A DNA stretch of 64,000 nt, taken from positions 1-64,000 of the forward strand of contig CAJWAC010000001.1 in NCBI GenBank assembly GCA_913020555.1. The letters are read 5' to 3'. Made by a program: the position numbers and the translations under genes. Of the stretch, positions 19,797-29,601 are shown one piece after another. The stretch is from an uncultured Polaribacter sp. (GTDB lineage: Bacteria; Bacteroidota; Bacteroidia; Flavobacteriales; Flavobacteriaceae). The stretch's first letter is position 1. Each line of letters starts with the position of its first letter. The notes under the pieces are model-generated. The model was not told where the DNA came from and ran no database searches. It saw only the letters and a program-made list of their open reading frames with translations.

Positions 19797-21188
19797 ATGA
19801 AAATAAGGCATATTCAACATTTATATTGGCGAGCAGGATTTGGCATTAGTTCGCATGAACTAGATGATATAAAATCTAATTCAAAATCTAAGATTGTTTC
19901 GAACTTATTTACTAACTCGGAAAAAATAAACCCTATACAATTAGATCTGTCAGAATTTTTAGAAATTAAAAACAAAACACCTAAACTTCTTAAAAAAGAA
20001 ATGGGTGAAGCTGCTTTTCAAAAATTAAGACAAAAAAGTCAACAAAAAGTAAGATATTTAAATCATACTTGGATAGATAGGTTAACTGAATCAGAAAGTG
20101 TTTTAAGAGAAAAAATGACGCTATTTTGGGCGAATGTATTTGTATGCAGAGATAATAATATATTTCACATTCAACAATACAATAATACTTTACGGAAAAA
20201 TGCTTTAGGTAATTTTAGAGCTTTTGTTAAAGCAATTGCCCGAGAAGCATCTATGAGTAAGTATTTAAATAACAATCAGAATCGCAAAAAAAGTCCTAAC
20301 GAAAATTTTGCAAGAGAAATTATGGAACTTTTTACGTTAGGTATTGGAAATTACACAGAAAATGATATCAAAGAATCCGCTAGAGCCTTTACAGGCTGGG
20401 CCTTTAAAAATGATGGAAGTTATTTTTTAAGAAAAAAGCAACACGATTATAATGAGAAAACTTTCTTTGGAAAAACCGGTAATTTTAATGGAGATGATAT
20501 TATAGATATCATTTTAGAACAAAGACAATGTGCAAAATTTATTTGTACAAAAATTTATAAATATTTTGTGAATCCTGTTGTAGATGATAAAAGGGTAGAA
20601 GAACTTACAACACAATTTTATAAAAATTACGATATTAAAAATTTAATGACAACTATTTTTAGCTCTAAATGGTTTTATAATGAAGAGAATATAGGAGTAA
20701 AAATTAAGTCACCTATTGAGTTGCTCGTTGGCATTCAAAAAATTGTTCCTGTAACTTTTGATAAAAAAAATCAACTAAACTATTTACAGAAAATGATGGG
20801 GCAAGTATTGCTTTATCCTGAAAATGTTTCAGGCTGGAAAGGTAATAAAAACTGGATAGACTCAAATACCTTGATGTTTAGATTAAAATTAGCCTCATTA
20901 ATTTTAAACAACGCAGTGATTAATTTAGAGGAAAAAGGAGCGTTTGAAGATTCTTTTGAAAAGTATTATAAGAATACAAAAAAGAAAAATAGCTATATAA
21001 AAACCACCAAAAATTGGGAAGCATTTGCCAAACAATATGGCGATTTAGATCCACAAAAACTAAAAGAATTACTCATAGTGTCCAAATTAGATGAGGATAC
21101 AGAAATAATGTTAAACCAATTGAAAATTAAGTCGAATAGAGATTATTGCATCCAATTAATGTCTATTCCTGAATATCAACTTTGTTAA
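19797..21188 (+). CDS. DUF1800 family protein
   Basis: HLYWRAGFGISSHE; NENFAREIMELFTLGIGNYTENDIKESARAFTGW; WKGNKNWIDSNT. Confidence 0.92.
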   Translation: MKIRHIQHLYWRAGFGISSHELDDIKSNSKSKIVSNLFTNSEKINPIQLDLSEFLEIKNKTPKLLKKEMGEAAFQKLRQKSQQKVRYLNHTWIDRLTESESVLREKMTLFWANVFVCRDNNIFHIQQYNNTLRKNALGNFRAFVKAIAREASMSKYLNNNQNRKKSPNENFAREIMELFTLGIGNYTENDIKESARAFTGWAFKNDGSYFLRKKQHDYNEKTFFGKTGNFNGDDIIDIILEQRQCAKFICTKIYKYFVNPVVDDKRVEELTTQFYKNYDIKNLMTTIFSSKWFYNEENIGVKIKSPIELLVGIQKIVPVTFDKKNQLNYLQKMMGQVLLYPENVSGWKGNKNWIDSNTLMFRLKLASLILNNAVINLEEKGAFEDSFEKYYKNTKKKNSYIKTTKNWEAFAKQYGDLDPQKLKELLIVSKLDEDTEIMLNQLKIKSNRDYCIQLMSIPEYQLC

Positions 21189-21198
21189 ATTTAATACA

Positions 21199-22392
21199 AT
21201 GAAAAGGAGAGATTTTTTAAAACAAAGTACATTAGCGAGTAGCTTATTTTTTGTTCCAAATTTTGTGAAAGCATTCGAAAATATTGCTAAGAACTCACTT
21301 GGATATAAAAGATTAGTAATTGTTCAATTATCTGGTGGTAATGACGGTTTAAACAGTATTATTCCGTACACCAATGATATCTATTATCAAAAAAGACCGA
21401 ATCTTTCTATCAAAAAAAATAATTTGATAAAGGCTACAGATGAACTTGGCTTTCATTCCAGTTTAAAACCATTAAAAAACTTATATGATCAAGGATATTT
21501 ATCAATCATAAATAATGTAGGCTATCCAAACCCCAATAGATCTCATTTTAGATCAACAGATATTTGGCAAACGGCAAGTAATGCTTCAGAATACCTAAAT
21601 ACAGGATGGCTAGGAAGATATATAGAAAAACATTGTAAAATGCCTTATTCCGGAATTGAATTAGATGATAGTTTATCTTTAATAATGAAAGGAAAAACTA
21701 TGAACGGAATTGCAACAAAAAATCCAAGAATTTTATTTGGCAATGCACAAACCCCGTATTTTAAAAAAGTTTTAAACCATCAAAGTGATGCTCATTTAAG
21801 TGAACACAATTTAGGGTATTTATACAAAACTATGATTGATGCAAAATCGTCTGCAAAGTATATTTATGAAACTTCAAAAACTTTTAAAAGCAAGCTTAAT
21901 TATCCTAAAAACCCTTTTGGTAAGCAGTTAAAAACAACCGCAGAATTTATAAATTCAAATTTAAAAAGTAAAGTTTATTACGTTTCTATGGGAGGTTATG
22001 ATACACATGCAAACCAAAAAAACAGACAAAGTACTTTATTAAAAACCTATAGCAAATCTATAGAAGTTTTTGTAGATGATTTAAAACAAAATAACACGTT
22101 TAAAGATACATTAATTGTTACTTTTTCTGAATTTGGAAGACGCGTTCAACAAAATGCAGCTGGAGGTACTGATCATGGTGCAGCCAATAATGTTTTTATT
22201 ATTGGCGAAAATTTAAAAACTCAAGGTTTTTATAACGAAGCTCCAAATCTTTTAAAATTAGACCAAAATAGAGACTTAGTTCACTCTGTAGATTTTAGAT
22301 CAATTTACGCTACAATTTTAGACAAATGGCTACATGTAGATGATGTATCAATCTTAAATAAATCATTCAGTAAGTTAGATTTCATATCTTAA
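21199..22392 (+). CDS. DUF1501 family protein with Tat-like signal
   Basis: MKRRDFLKQSTLASS; QLSGGNDGLNSIIPY; TFSEFGRRVQQNAAGGTDHGAAN. Confidence 0.93.
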   Translation: MKRRDFLKQSTLASSLFFVPNFVKAFENIAKNSLGYKRLVIVQLSGGNDGLNSIIPYTNDIYYQKRPNLSIKKNNLIKATDELGFHSSLKPLKNLYDQGYLSIINNVGYPNPNRSHFRSTDIWQTASNASEYLNTGWLGRYIEKHCKMPYSGIELDDSLSLIMKGKTMNGIATKNPRILFGNAQTPYFKKVLNHQSDAHLSEHNLGYLYKTMIDAKSSAKYIYETSKTFKSKLNYPKNPFGKQLKTTAEFINSNLKSKVYYVSMGGYDTHANQKNRQSTLLKTYSKSIEVFVDDLKQNNTFKDTLIVTFSEFGRRVQQNAAGGTDHGAANNVFIIGENLKTQGFYNEAPNLLKLDQNRDLVHSVDFRSIYATILDKWLHVDDVSILNKSFSKLDFIS

Positions 22393-22433
22393 ATGATGCT
22401 TCAAGTTTACTATTAATTGACTCATTTTTAATA

Positions 22434-22462
22434 TTGTTTTTTTAGATTTTAAAATACATTTG
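22434..22462 (+). promoter_or_regulatory. Bacteroidetes-type promoter for xylB
   Basis: TTG (22434-22436) - 18 nt - TACATTTG (22455-22462), matching TTG...TAnnTTTG. Confidence 0.55.
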
Positions 22463-22492
22463 ATTGTACTTAAAATTCAAACTAAACAATAA

Positions 22493-23983
22493 ATGAATTA
22501 TTACTTAGGATTAGATATTGGTAGCTCTTCAATTAAAGCAGCTTTAGTAGAAATTTCTACAGGTAAAAGTTTAGGTGTAGTACAAGAACCAAAACAAGAG
22601 ATGTGTATGTTTGCTCAAAAAAATGGCTGGGCAGAACAAAAACCAAATGATTGGTGGTTGTATAGTTGCAATGCTATAAAGCGCTTAAAAAAACAATACA
22701 ACATAAGCAGAACTCAAATTAAAGGAATAGGAATTTCTTATCAAATGCATGGTTTAGTTTTGGTTGATAAAAAAGGAAATCCGTTAAGAAAAAGTATAAT
22801 TTGGTGCGATAGTAGAGCTGTAGAAATTGGTAACAAAGCTTTCACTAATATTGGTGAGGAAAAATGTACTTCGCAAATTTTAAACTCGCCAGCAAATTTT
22901 ACTGCTTCAAAACTAAAATGGGTAAAAGAAAATGAACCTGACATTTACAATCAAGCATACAAGTTTATGTTGCCTGGAGATTATATTGCTTACAGGTTTT
23001 CAAACAAAATAAACACCACTATTTCTGGTTTATCAGAAGGAATTTTTTGGGATTTTAAAAAGGATACAATTGCAGATTTTTTACTTGAAAATTACGATAT
23101 AGACAAAACACTTATCCCTGAAATTGTTGACACTTTTGGCATACAATCTTTAGTTGATGAAAAAGGAGAAAAAGAAAGTGAAATTGCTGCTGGAACTCCA
23201 ATTTATTATAGAGCAGGAGATCAACCAAACAATGCTTTATCTCTTAATGTTTTTAACCCTGGAGAAGTAGCGGCAACTGGTGGTACTTCTGGTGTTTTTT
23301 ATGCTGTTACAGATAATTTGTCTACTAAAGAAAGTTCAAGAGTAAACAATTTTGCTCATGTTAATTATAAAATAGGAGCGGCTAAAAGAATAGGTAAATT
23401 GTTATGTATTAATGGAGCTGGAATTCAATATCGATGGTTATTACATAATTTAGCAGTAAGCTCTTATGAAGAAATGAACAAATTAGCTTCTCAAATTCCA
23501 ATTGGTTCAGATGGAGTTTGCTTAATCCCTTTTGGCAATGGTGCAGAACGCATGCTTAATAATAAAGAAATTGGTACCCGAATTGTAAATATGAACCTCA
23601 ATAATCATCATAAAGGGCATATGTGCAGAGCATCTCTAGAGGGCATTGCTTTTTCTTTTGTTTATGGAATGGAAATTTTAAAATCTGATGGCATAAAAGC
23701 CAAAGTTATAAGAGCTGGGAATGATAATTTATTTCGTTCAGAAATTTTTGCAAATACTGTAGCTACATTAATTCAGCAAGAAATAGAGATCTATAATACT
23801 ACAGGAGCAATTGGTGCTGCAAGAGCGGCAAATCTTCATACTGGAAATTTTGAATCTTTTGGCAAAGCCATCATGGACAATGATCATGTAATGACTTTTA
23901 TGCCTTTTAAAGACCAAAAACCATATCAAGATGCTTACAATAACTGGAAAAAAGAACTTGAATTAATTTTAAATAGTAAATAA
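22493..23983 (+). CDS. xylB: Xylulokinase
   Basis: FGGY kinase: YLGLDIGSSSIKAALVE, GISYQMHGLVLVD, GTSGVFYAVTDN; adjacent to xylA. Confidence 0.93.
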   Translation: MNYYLGLDIGSSSIKAALVEISTGKSLGVVQEPKQEMCMFAQKNGWAEQKPNDWWLYSCNAIKRLKKQYNISRTQIKGIGISYQMHGLVLVDKKGNPLRKSIIWCDSRAVEIGNKAFTNIGEEKCTSQILNSPANFTASKLKWVKENEPDIYNQAYKFMLPGDYIAYRFSNKINTTISGLSEGIFWDFKKDTIADFLLENYDIDKTLIPEIVDTFGIQSLVDEKGEKESEIAAGTPIYYRAGDQPNNALSLNVFNPGEVAATGGTSGVFYAVTDNLSTKESSRVNNFAHVNYKIGAAKRIGKLLCINGAGIQYRWLLHNLAVSSYEEMNKLASQIPIGSDGVCLIPFGNGAERMLNNKEIGTRIVNMNLNNHHKGHMCRASLEGIAFSFVYGMEILKSDGIKAKVIRAGNDNLFRSEIFANTVATLIQQEIEIYNTTGAIGAARAANLHTGNFESFGKAIMDNDHVMTFMPFKDQKPYQDAYNNWKKELELILNSK

Positions 23984-23989
23984 TGTTTG

Positions 23990-24074
23990 GGCGTTACCTA
24001 AAAAGGTCGGGCTTTACGTTTTAATCTTTTTTTTCGTTCCTCACAAAAAGGATTTCCACTGCAATCCCTAACGC
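23990..24074 (+). repeat. Structured intergenic element (copy A), three-way-junction fold
   Basis: Outer stem GCGTT(A)/(T)AACGC 23991-23996 with 24069-24074; hairpin ACCT-aaaa-AGGT 23996-24007; hairpin AATCtTTTTT...AAAAAGGATT 24023-24054. Confidence 0.65.
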
Positions 24075-24125
24075 AAAAGCAGTACTAAAAACAATTACAC
24101 TGTTAAACAATTAAACATTACTAAA

Positions 24126-25442
24126 ATGGCAAATAAAGAATATTTTAAAGGAATTAATAAAATTCAATTTGAAGGAAAGGAGTCCAACAATCCACTAGCC
24201 TTTAAATACTATAATCCAGAACAAATTGTTGCTGGAAAAACAATGAAAGAATGGTTTAAATTTTCTATTGCCTATTGGCATACATTCTGCGGGCAAGGAT
24301 CAGATCCTTTTGGTCCAGGAACTCAAAATTTTGAGTGGGATAAAGCTTCAGATCCAATTCAAGCTGCTAAAGATAAAGCAGATGCAGCTTTTGAATTTAT
24401 TAATAAAATGGGCTTTGATTATTTCTGTTTTCATGATTTTGATTTAATTCAAGAAGCACCAACTTTTGCAGAATCTGAAACAAGATTAAACACAATTACA
24501 GATTATATTAAAGGAAAACAAGCAGAAAATAATGTAAAGTTATTATGGGGAACAGCAAACTGTTTTTCTAACCCTCGTTACATGAATGGCGCTTCTACAA
24601 ATCCTGATTTTAATGTTGTTGCAAGAGCAGGTGCACAAGTAAAATTAGCTTTAGATGCAACTATTAAGTTAGATGGTGAAAACTACGTTTTTTGGGGAGG
24701 TAGAGAAGGCTACATGTCTTTATTAAATACAGATATGGGACGTGAATTAGATCATATGGCACAATTTTTAACAATGGCAAGAGATTATGCAAGATCTCAG
24801 GGTTTTAAAGGAACTTTCTTCATTGAGCCAAAACCTATGGAACCAATGAAACATCAATATGATTTTGATTCTGCTACGGCTATTGGTTTCTTAAAAACCT
24901 ATGGTTTAGAGAAAGATTTTAAAATGAATATTGAAGTAAATCATGCAACTCTTGCACAACACACCATGCAACACGAATTAGCAGTTGCAGCAAAAGCAGG
25001 AATGCTAGGAAGCATTGATGCCAATAGAGGAGATTACCAAAATGGCTGGGATACAGATCAATTTCCAAACAACATTCAAGAAACTACAGAAGCAATGTTA
25101 GTGTTTTTAGCAGCTGGAGGTTTACAAGGTGGTGGTGTTAATTTTGACGCAAAAATTAGAAGAAACTCAACAGATATGGAAGATGTTTTTCATGCGCACA
25201 TTGGCGGTGCAGATACTTTTGCAAGAGCATTAATTACAGCTGATAAAATAATGACATCTTCTGCTTACAATTCTTTAAGAGAAAAAAGATATAGTTCTTT
25301 TGATACAGGAAAAGGAAAAGATTTTGAAATAGGGAAATTAGAACTGACAGACTTATATAATATTGCGCAAGAAAATGGAGAGCTAAAACTTCAGAGTGGT
25401 AAACAAGAGTTATTTGAAAATATTATAAATCAATACATATAA
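24126..25442 (+). CDS. xylA: Xylose isomerase
   Basis: [70 protein letters not shown]-like VNHATLA. Confidence 0.97.
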   Translation: MANKEYFKGINKIQFEGKESNNPLAFKYYNPEQIVAGKTMKEWFKFSIAYWHTFCGQGSDPFGPGTQNFEWDKASDPIQAAKDKADAAFEFINKMGFDYFCFHDFDLIQEAPTFAESETRLNTITDYIKGKQAENNVKLLWGTANCFSNPRYMNGASTNPDFNVVARAGAQVKLALDATIKLDGENYVFWGGREGYMSLLNTDMGRELDHMAQFLTMARDYARSQGFKGTFFIEPKPMEPMKHQYDFDSATAIGFLKTYGLEKDFKMNIEVNHATLAQHTMQHELAVAAKAGMLGSIDANRGDYQNGWDTDQFPNNIQETTEAMLVFLAAGGLQGGGVNFDAKIRRNSTDMEDVFHAHIGGADTFARALITADKIMTSSAYNSLREKRYSSFDTGKGKDFEIGKLELTDLYNIAQENGELKLQSGKQELFENIINQYI

Positions 25443-25517
25443 TAAGCTTTCAATTGAGTAAATTTTACAAAAGCCTCGCTTAGAGGAGGAAAAAAAGTAT
25501 CCAATTATTGGAATATT

Positions 25518-25623
25518 GCAAAATTAGGTTCTGATGTTATGACTGGACCATTGTCTTAAAAAATACCCTTTAACTGACGGTGGTTTAGCTAAGTTTTTAG
25601 AAGATGACCAAAGAGGAAATTAA
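25518..25623 (+). pseudogene. Transaldolase / fructose-6-phosphate aldolase C-terminal remnant
   Basis: AKLGSDVMTGPLS* (25518-25559) then, in the +1 frame, KYPLTDGGLAKFLEDDQRGN* (25561-25623); matches the TalC/FSA C-terminus layout (GADVMTGPLS...KHPLTDxGLAKFLEDxxKGN). Confidence 0.75.
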
Positions 25624-25636
25624 AATGAAATAAAAG

Positions 25637-26503
25637 ATGATTCATTTAAAAGGTTTTATAAAAATTTTTTTAACCGTATTTTTTGTTTTTGCTTGTAACA
25701 AAGAAGAAGCTGCGGAAGAAATAATAGAAACAGAAACTTCAATACCTTTAGCAACCAAAAACATTACTATTTCTCAGGTAATTGAGGGCGTTGAGCAATT
25801 GCGTTCAGTAATTATTCAAACTCCAAATACAGTGGATGTAAACAAAGATTATCCTGTTGTTTTTGCGTTTCATGGAAGGGGAGGAACCAACAGTAGCTGG
25901 GTAAACAAATTAAGTAAATTTACAAACAGCGGAGAATTTATTGGTATTTATCCTCAAGGCTTTTTAAAATCATGGAATTTAGGTACGGAACCCTCTAAAG
26001 CCGATGACGTTGCTTTTGTGAATTTAATTGTAGAAGAATTAAAAAAATACAGCAATTTAAATTTTGATCAAATGTATGCAATTGGCACATCAAATGGTTC
26101 TGGAATGGTAAATACACTCGCTATAAAAACCAATTATTTTAAAGCCATTGCCCCAATTGTATCTCAATTAATGGAAAGCACTCCATTATTATCCAGTACA
26201 AATCCAATATCCATTTATCAAGTAAATGGTGCATCCGATACAACTATTCCTATTGAAGGAGGCCCAAAATTAGGGCATGTATTTTTAGATGCTCTAGAAA
26301 GCGCAAAATTATGGGCAAATAAATTTAATTGTAATCAACCTCCAGAAATAGAAATGTTGGGAGATGACACAATGTATATTTATAAAGATTGTAATAATAA
26401 CAAAGAAGTTAGATATTTAAGAGTAGAAGAAGGAGAACACAATTTACATTGGGGAAATCCAAATTTATTTGATGATATATGGGCTTTCTTTATGCGTTTT
26501 TAA
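25637..26503 (+). CDS. Lipoprotein esterase, feruloyl/acetyl-xylan esterase (CE1/PHB depolymerase)-like
   Basis: Lipobox FACNK; FAFHGRGGTNSSW; GTSNGSGM nucleophile; GEHNLHWG catalytic His. Confidence 0.8.
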   Translation: MIHLKGFIKIFLTVFFVFACNKEEAAEEIIETETSIPLATKNITISQVIEGVEQLRSVIIQTPNTVDVNKDYPVVFAFHGRGGTNSSWVNKLSKFTNSGEFIGIYPQGFLKSWNLGTEPSKADDVAFVNLIVEELKKYSNLNFDQMYAIGTSNGSGMVNTLAIKTNYFKAIAPIVSQLMESTPLLSSTNPISIYQVNGASDTTIPIEGGPKLGHVFLDALESAKLWANKFNCNQPPEIEMLGDDTMYIYKDCNNNKEVRYLRVEEGEHNLHWGNPNLFDDIWAFFMRF

Positions 26504-26512
26504 ATTGTATTC

Positions 26513-27544
26513 ATGAATATTAAAACGGAGGTTTTTGGATTTTTTGCTAATCAAGAAGTAAACAAGTATATTTTAACAAATACAAATGGTATTGAAGTGG
26601 AAATACTTAATTATGGTGGAACCATAACTTCAATAAAAGCTCCTAATAAAAATAATTGTTTAGAAAATATTGTATTAGGGCATCAATATTTTAATAAATA
26701 CTTAAGTGATAATTCATATTTAGGCGCCATAATTGGTCGTTTTGGAAATAGAATTGCAAATGGGAAATTTAATTTAGATGGGCAAGAATACAACTTAGCA
26801 AAAAATAATGCCCCGAATAATTTACATGGTGGAAATAAAGGTTTTGATAAAGTAATTTGGAAAGCATCTACAGAGATTCATGAAACCTCTATTTCTTTAA
26901 AATTAGAATATGACAGTAAAGATATGGAAGAAGGTTTTCCAGGAAACTTAAAAACAATTGTAACATACAATTTAACTTCAGATAATTTATTAACTATTTT
27001 TTACAAAGCCAAAACAGATAAAAAAACTGTTGTAAACTTAACAAATCATGCCTATTTTAATTTATCAGGTAATTTTAGCAAGGATATTTTAAATCATGAG
27101 TTGCAAATAAATGCTAAACAATTTTTACCTGTGAATATCAATCAAATTCCTACAAGCGAGTACAGAAATGTAAATGGTTCTCCATTTGACTTTACATCAT
27201 TTAAAGTTATTGGGAAGGATATTAATGTTAATCATAAACAATTAAAATATGGTTCTGGCTATGATCATTGTTGGGTTCTAGATACTAAAAAAGCAAAAAC
27301 ATTAATAGCTACTGTACAACATAAGGAAAGCGGAAGAATACTGGAAGTTTTTTCGAATGAGCCTGGAGTTCAGTTTTATTCTGGCAATTCTCTTAATGGC
27401 GATTTCAAAGAAAGAACTGGTTTTTGTTTAGAAACACAACATTTTCCTGATTCGCCAAATCAACCAAATTTCCCATCTGTAATTTTACATCCAAATGAAA
27501 CCTACACATCAGAAACATCTTATAAATTTTCAGTAAAAAATTAA
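26513..27544 (+). CDS. galM: Aldose 1-epimerase
   Basis: NLHGGNKGFDKVIWKA; NLTNHAYFNLSG; GVQFYSGN; LETQHFPDSPNQPNFPS. Confidence 0.95.
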   Translation: MNIKTEVFGFFANQEVNKYILTNTNGIEVEILNYGGTITSIKAPNKNNCLENIVLGHQYFNKYLSDNSYLGAIIGRFGNRIANGKFNLDGQEYNLAKNNAPNNLHGGNKGFDKVIWKASTEIHETSISLKLEYDSKDMEEGFPGNLKTIVTYNLTSDNLLTIFYKAKTDKKTVVNLTNHAYFNLSGNFSKDILNHELQINAKQFLPVNINQIPTSEYRNVNGSPFDFTSFKVIGKDINVNHKQLKYGSGYDHCWVLDTKKAKTLIATVQHKESGRILEVFSNEPGVQFYSGNSLNGDFKERTGFCLETQHFPDSPNQPNFPSVILHPNETYTSETSYKFSVKN

Positions 27545-27549
27545 AAAGC

Positions 27550-28746
27550 GTGAAAAAAATAATTTATACATATGTCATTTTATGTTTTAGCCTTTCGTTT
27601 TACGGTCAAGGTTATAATACAAAAAAAGCTTTGAAAGATTATGGTGGCACCACAATTATTACCACTCAAGTAAGAGCTGAGAGAAATAAAGGGATTTTAA
27701 GAGGAACAGAAGCACCAAAAAACAAAGCTTTTGTATTAGCAAATTACAATGGAATACAACCTTCTGTTTACCCAGCGTTTGGTGGTGGGTTTTGGCCAAA
27801 AAAACAACCAAGAAACATCAATAAAATTAACTTTAATACAAAACATTTAAATGAAATTGTTAATTGGGGTAAAGAGAATAATTTTCATATTATTCATCAT
27901 TGTTTATTCTTTCCAAACAAATATTTTCCAAAATGGTTCTGGAATACTCATTACACAAAAAAAGAGCTAAATACTCTTCTCATAAAATTTACAAGTGATG
28001 TTCTGAACTCAAATGATAATAAAAATAAAATTGCCGTTTTTAATGTGATTAATGAAATTTTTGCGATGGATAAATCTGGATATTATCGTTCAGATGGAGA
28101 AAATAAAGAAGATTGTAAATGGATGAAAATGGGTTTTGAAGAAGATAAATCTGATTTAAAAGGTAAATCAAAAGTAAATACGAAACATCCAATTTTTGTT
28201 AAAAAGGTATTTGAAACCGCAGCTGCTTTAACTAATGCAAAACTAGAAATTAGAGATTTTAATATTGCCTTTGGAGGTAAAAAAGCAGATGCTTTATTTC
28301 AACTAGTAAAGCATTTAAAAAACTCTGGTGTTAAAATTGACGCAGTAGGCTTTCAATGTCATTTAAACGCATTCAAAAAATACAATTATAAAGACTTACA
28401 AAACAATATTAAAAGATTTATTGATGCTGAAGTAGAGGTTTATATAACCGAGTTAGATGTTGGCTTAAATCTTTGGGTAAAAGGTGGTAAAATGAAAGAT
28501 GTAACTGATATTTTAAAAACTCAAGCAGATTGGGACAATTTCTTTCTGAAACAAAATGAAGTGTATTACAATCTTGTTAAAAATGCCAAAGAGGCAGGTG
28601 TTTCTTTAATCAGCGATTGGGGTTTTAGAGATGATATTCCTTATGGAAATTGGAGAAAAAATCAAAAAGCATGGATGCTTAACAAAGACTACTCAAAAAA
28701 AGGTGCATATTATGCTTTTTTGAAAGGACTTTATGATGCTAATTAA
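27550..28746 (+). CDS. Divergent GH10 endo-beta-1,4-xylanase
   Basis: VFNVINEIF acid/base, IDAVGFQCHL, VYITELDVGL nucleophile; GTG start. Confidence 0.85.
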   Translation: MKKIIYTYVILCFSLSFYGQGYNTKKALKDYGGTTIITTQVRAERNKGILRGTEAPKNKAFVLANYNGIQPSVYPAFGGGFWPKKQPRNINKINFNTKHLNEIVNWGKENNFHIIHHCLFFPNKYFPKWFWNTHYTKKELNTLLIKFTSDVLNSNDNKNKIAVFNVINEIFAMDKSGYYRSDGENKEDCKWMKMGFEEDKSDLKGKSKVNTKHPIFVKKVFETAAALTNAKLEIRDFNIAFGGKKADALFQLVKHLKNSGVKIDAVGFQCHLNAFKKYNYKDLQNNIKRFIDAEVEVYITELDVGLNLWVKGGKMKDVTDILKTQADWDNFFLKQNEVYYNLVKNAKEAGVSLISDWGFRDDIPYGNWRKNQKAWMLNKDYSKKGAYYAFLKGLYDAN

Positions 28747-28841
28747 GCATAACTTTTATTTGTTTGAAAATAACTTCAATAATTTCAAGGTTGTTAGGGT
28801 ATATTAATTAATTGGCAGTAAGTTAATTAGCTAGAAAGTTC

Positions 28842-29447
28842 TTATGTTTCTTCTTTTGGGAATGCCTGTTTGCTATAAATAAATAACAAAACAACACCTA
28901 CAGTAATAAAAGCATCTGCAGGATTAAAGATATACTGAAAAAAAGTAAACGGCTCACCACCAACAAAAGGCAGCCACTCTGGTAGATCTCCTTTCCAAAT
29001 TGGAAAGTAAAACATATCTACAACTTTACCGTAAAATAATTTACCATCTGTAGTTTCTGGAAACAGTTGAGCCACAGTATGAGTTGGATGGTCAAAAATA
29101 ACACCATAAAAAATAGAGTCGATAATATTACCAACTGCGCCTGAAAAAATTAACGAGATACCAACAATTACAGCATTATGTACTTTTCTTTTTATTGTGC
29201 CAGAAAGCCAATAAATAATGGCTCCAACCGCAACAATTCTAAATAGTGTTAAAAAAAGTTTTCCTGCTTTTCCTCCAAATTCAATGCCCATTGCCATTCC
29301 ATTATTTTCTGTAAAATGGAGAATAAACCAATCAAAAACCTTCACCTCTTCACCTAAAACAAAATTGGTTTTCACGTAGATTTTTATAACTTGATCTAAA
29401 ATAATTGCGATAAGTATAGTAAGTATTGCTAGCGTCTTTTTAGACAT
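28842..29447 (-). CDS. lspA: Lipoprotein signal peptidase (SPase II)
   Basis: ILDQVIKIYVK; FTENNGMAMG; GAVGNIIDSI; FNPADAFITVG. Confidence 0.97.
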   Translation of the reverse strand: MSKKTLAILTILIAIILDQVIKIYVKTNFVLGEEVKVFDWFILHFTENNGMAMGIEFGGKAGKLFLTLFRIVAVGAIIYWLSGTIKRKVHNAVIVGISLIFSGAVGNIIDSIFYGVIFDHPTHTVAQLFPETTDGKLFYGKVVDMFYFPIWKGDLPEWLPFVGGEPFTFFQYIFNPADAFITVGVVLLFIYSKQAFPKEET

Positions 29448-29601
29448 ATTTTTTATTTTGAAGCCACAAAAATAAGAAAACTAAAAGGAATATAAACTAT
29501 GATTTGTTGAAGCCTAATTATTGAACTATTTATTGCTATTCATTGAATTACTATTAAAAGCTCCGCTTAAAAATTACTTCAATTTCATGTTAACAATTAT
29601 T

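Noticed and set aside
29548-29594. Possible degenerate third copy of the structured element (aaaagctccgctt...acttcaattt)
   Set aside because: Only short shared words and no supporting outer stem; could be chance in AT-rich DNA
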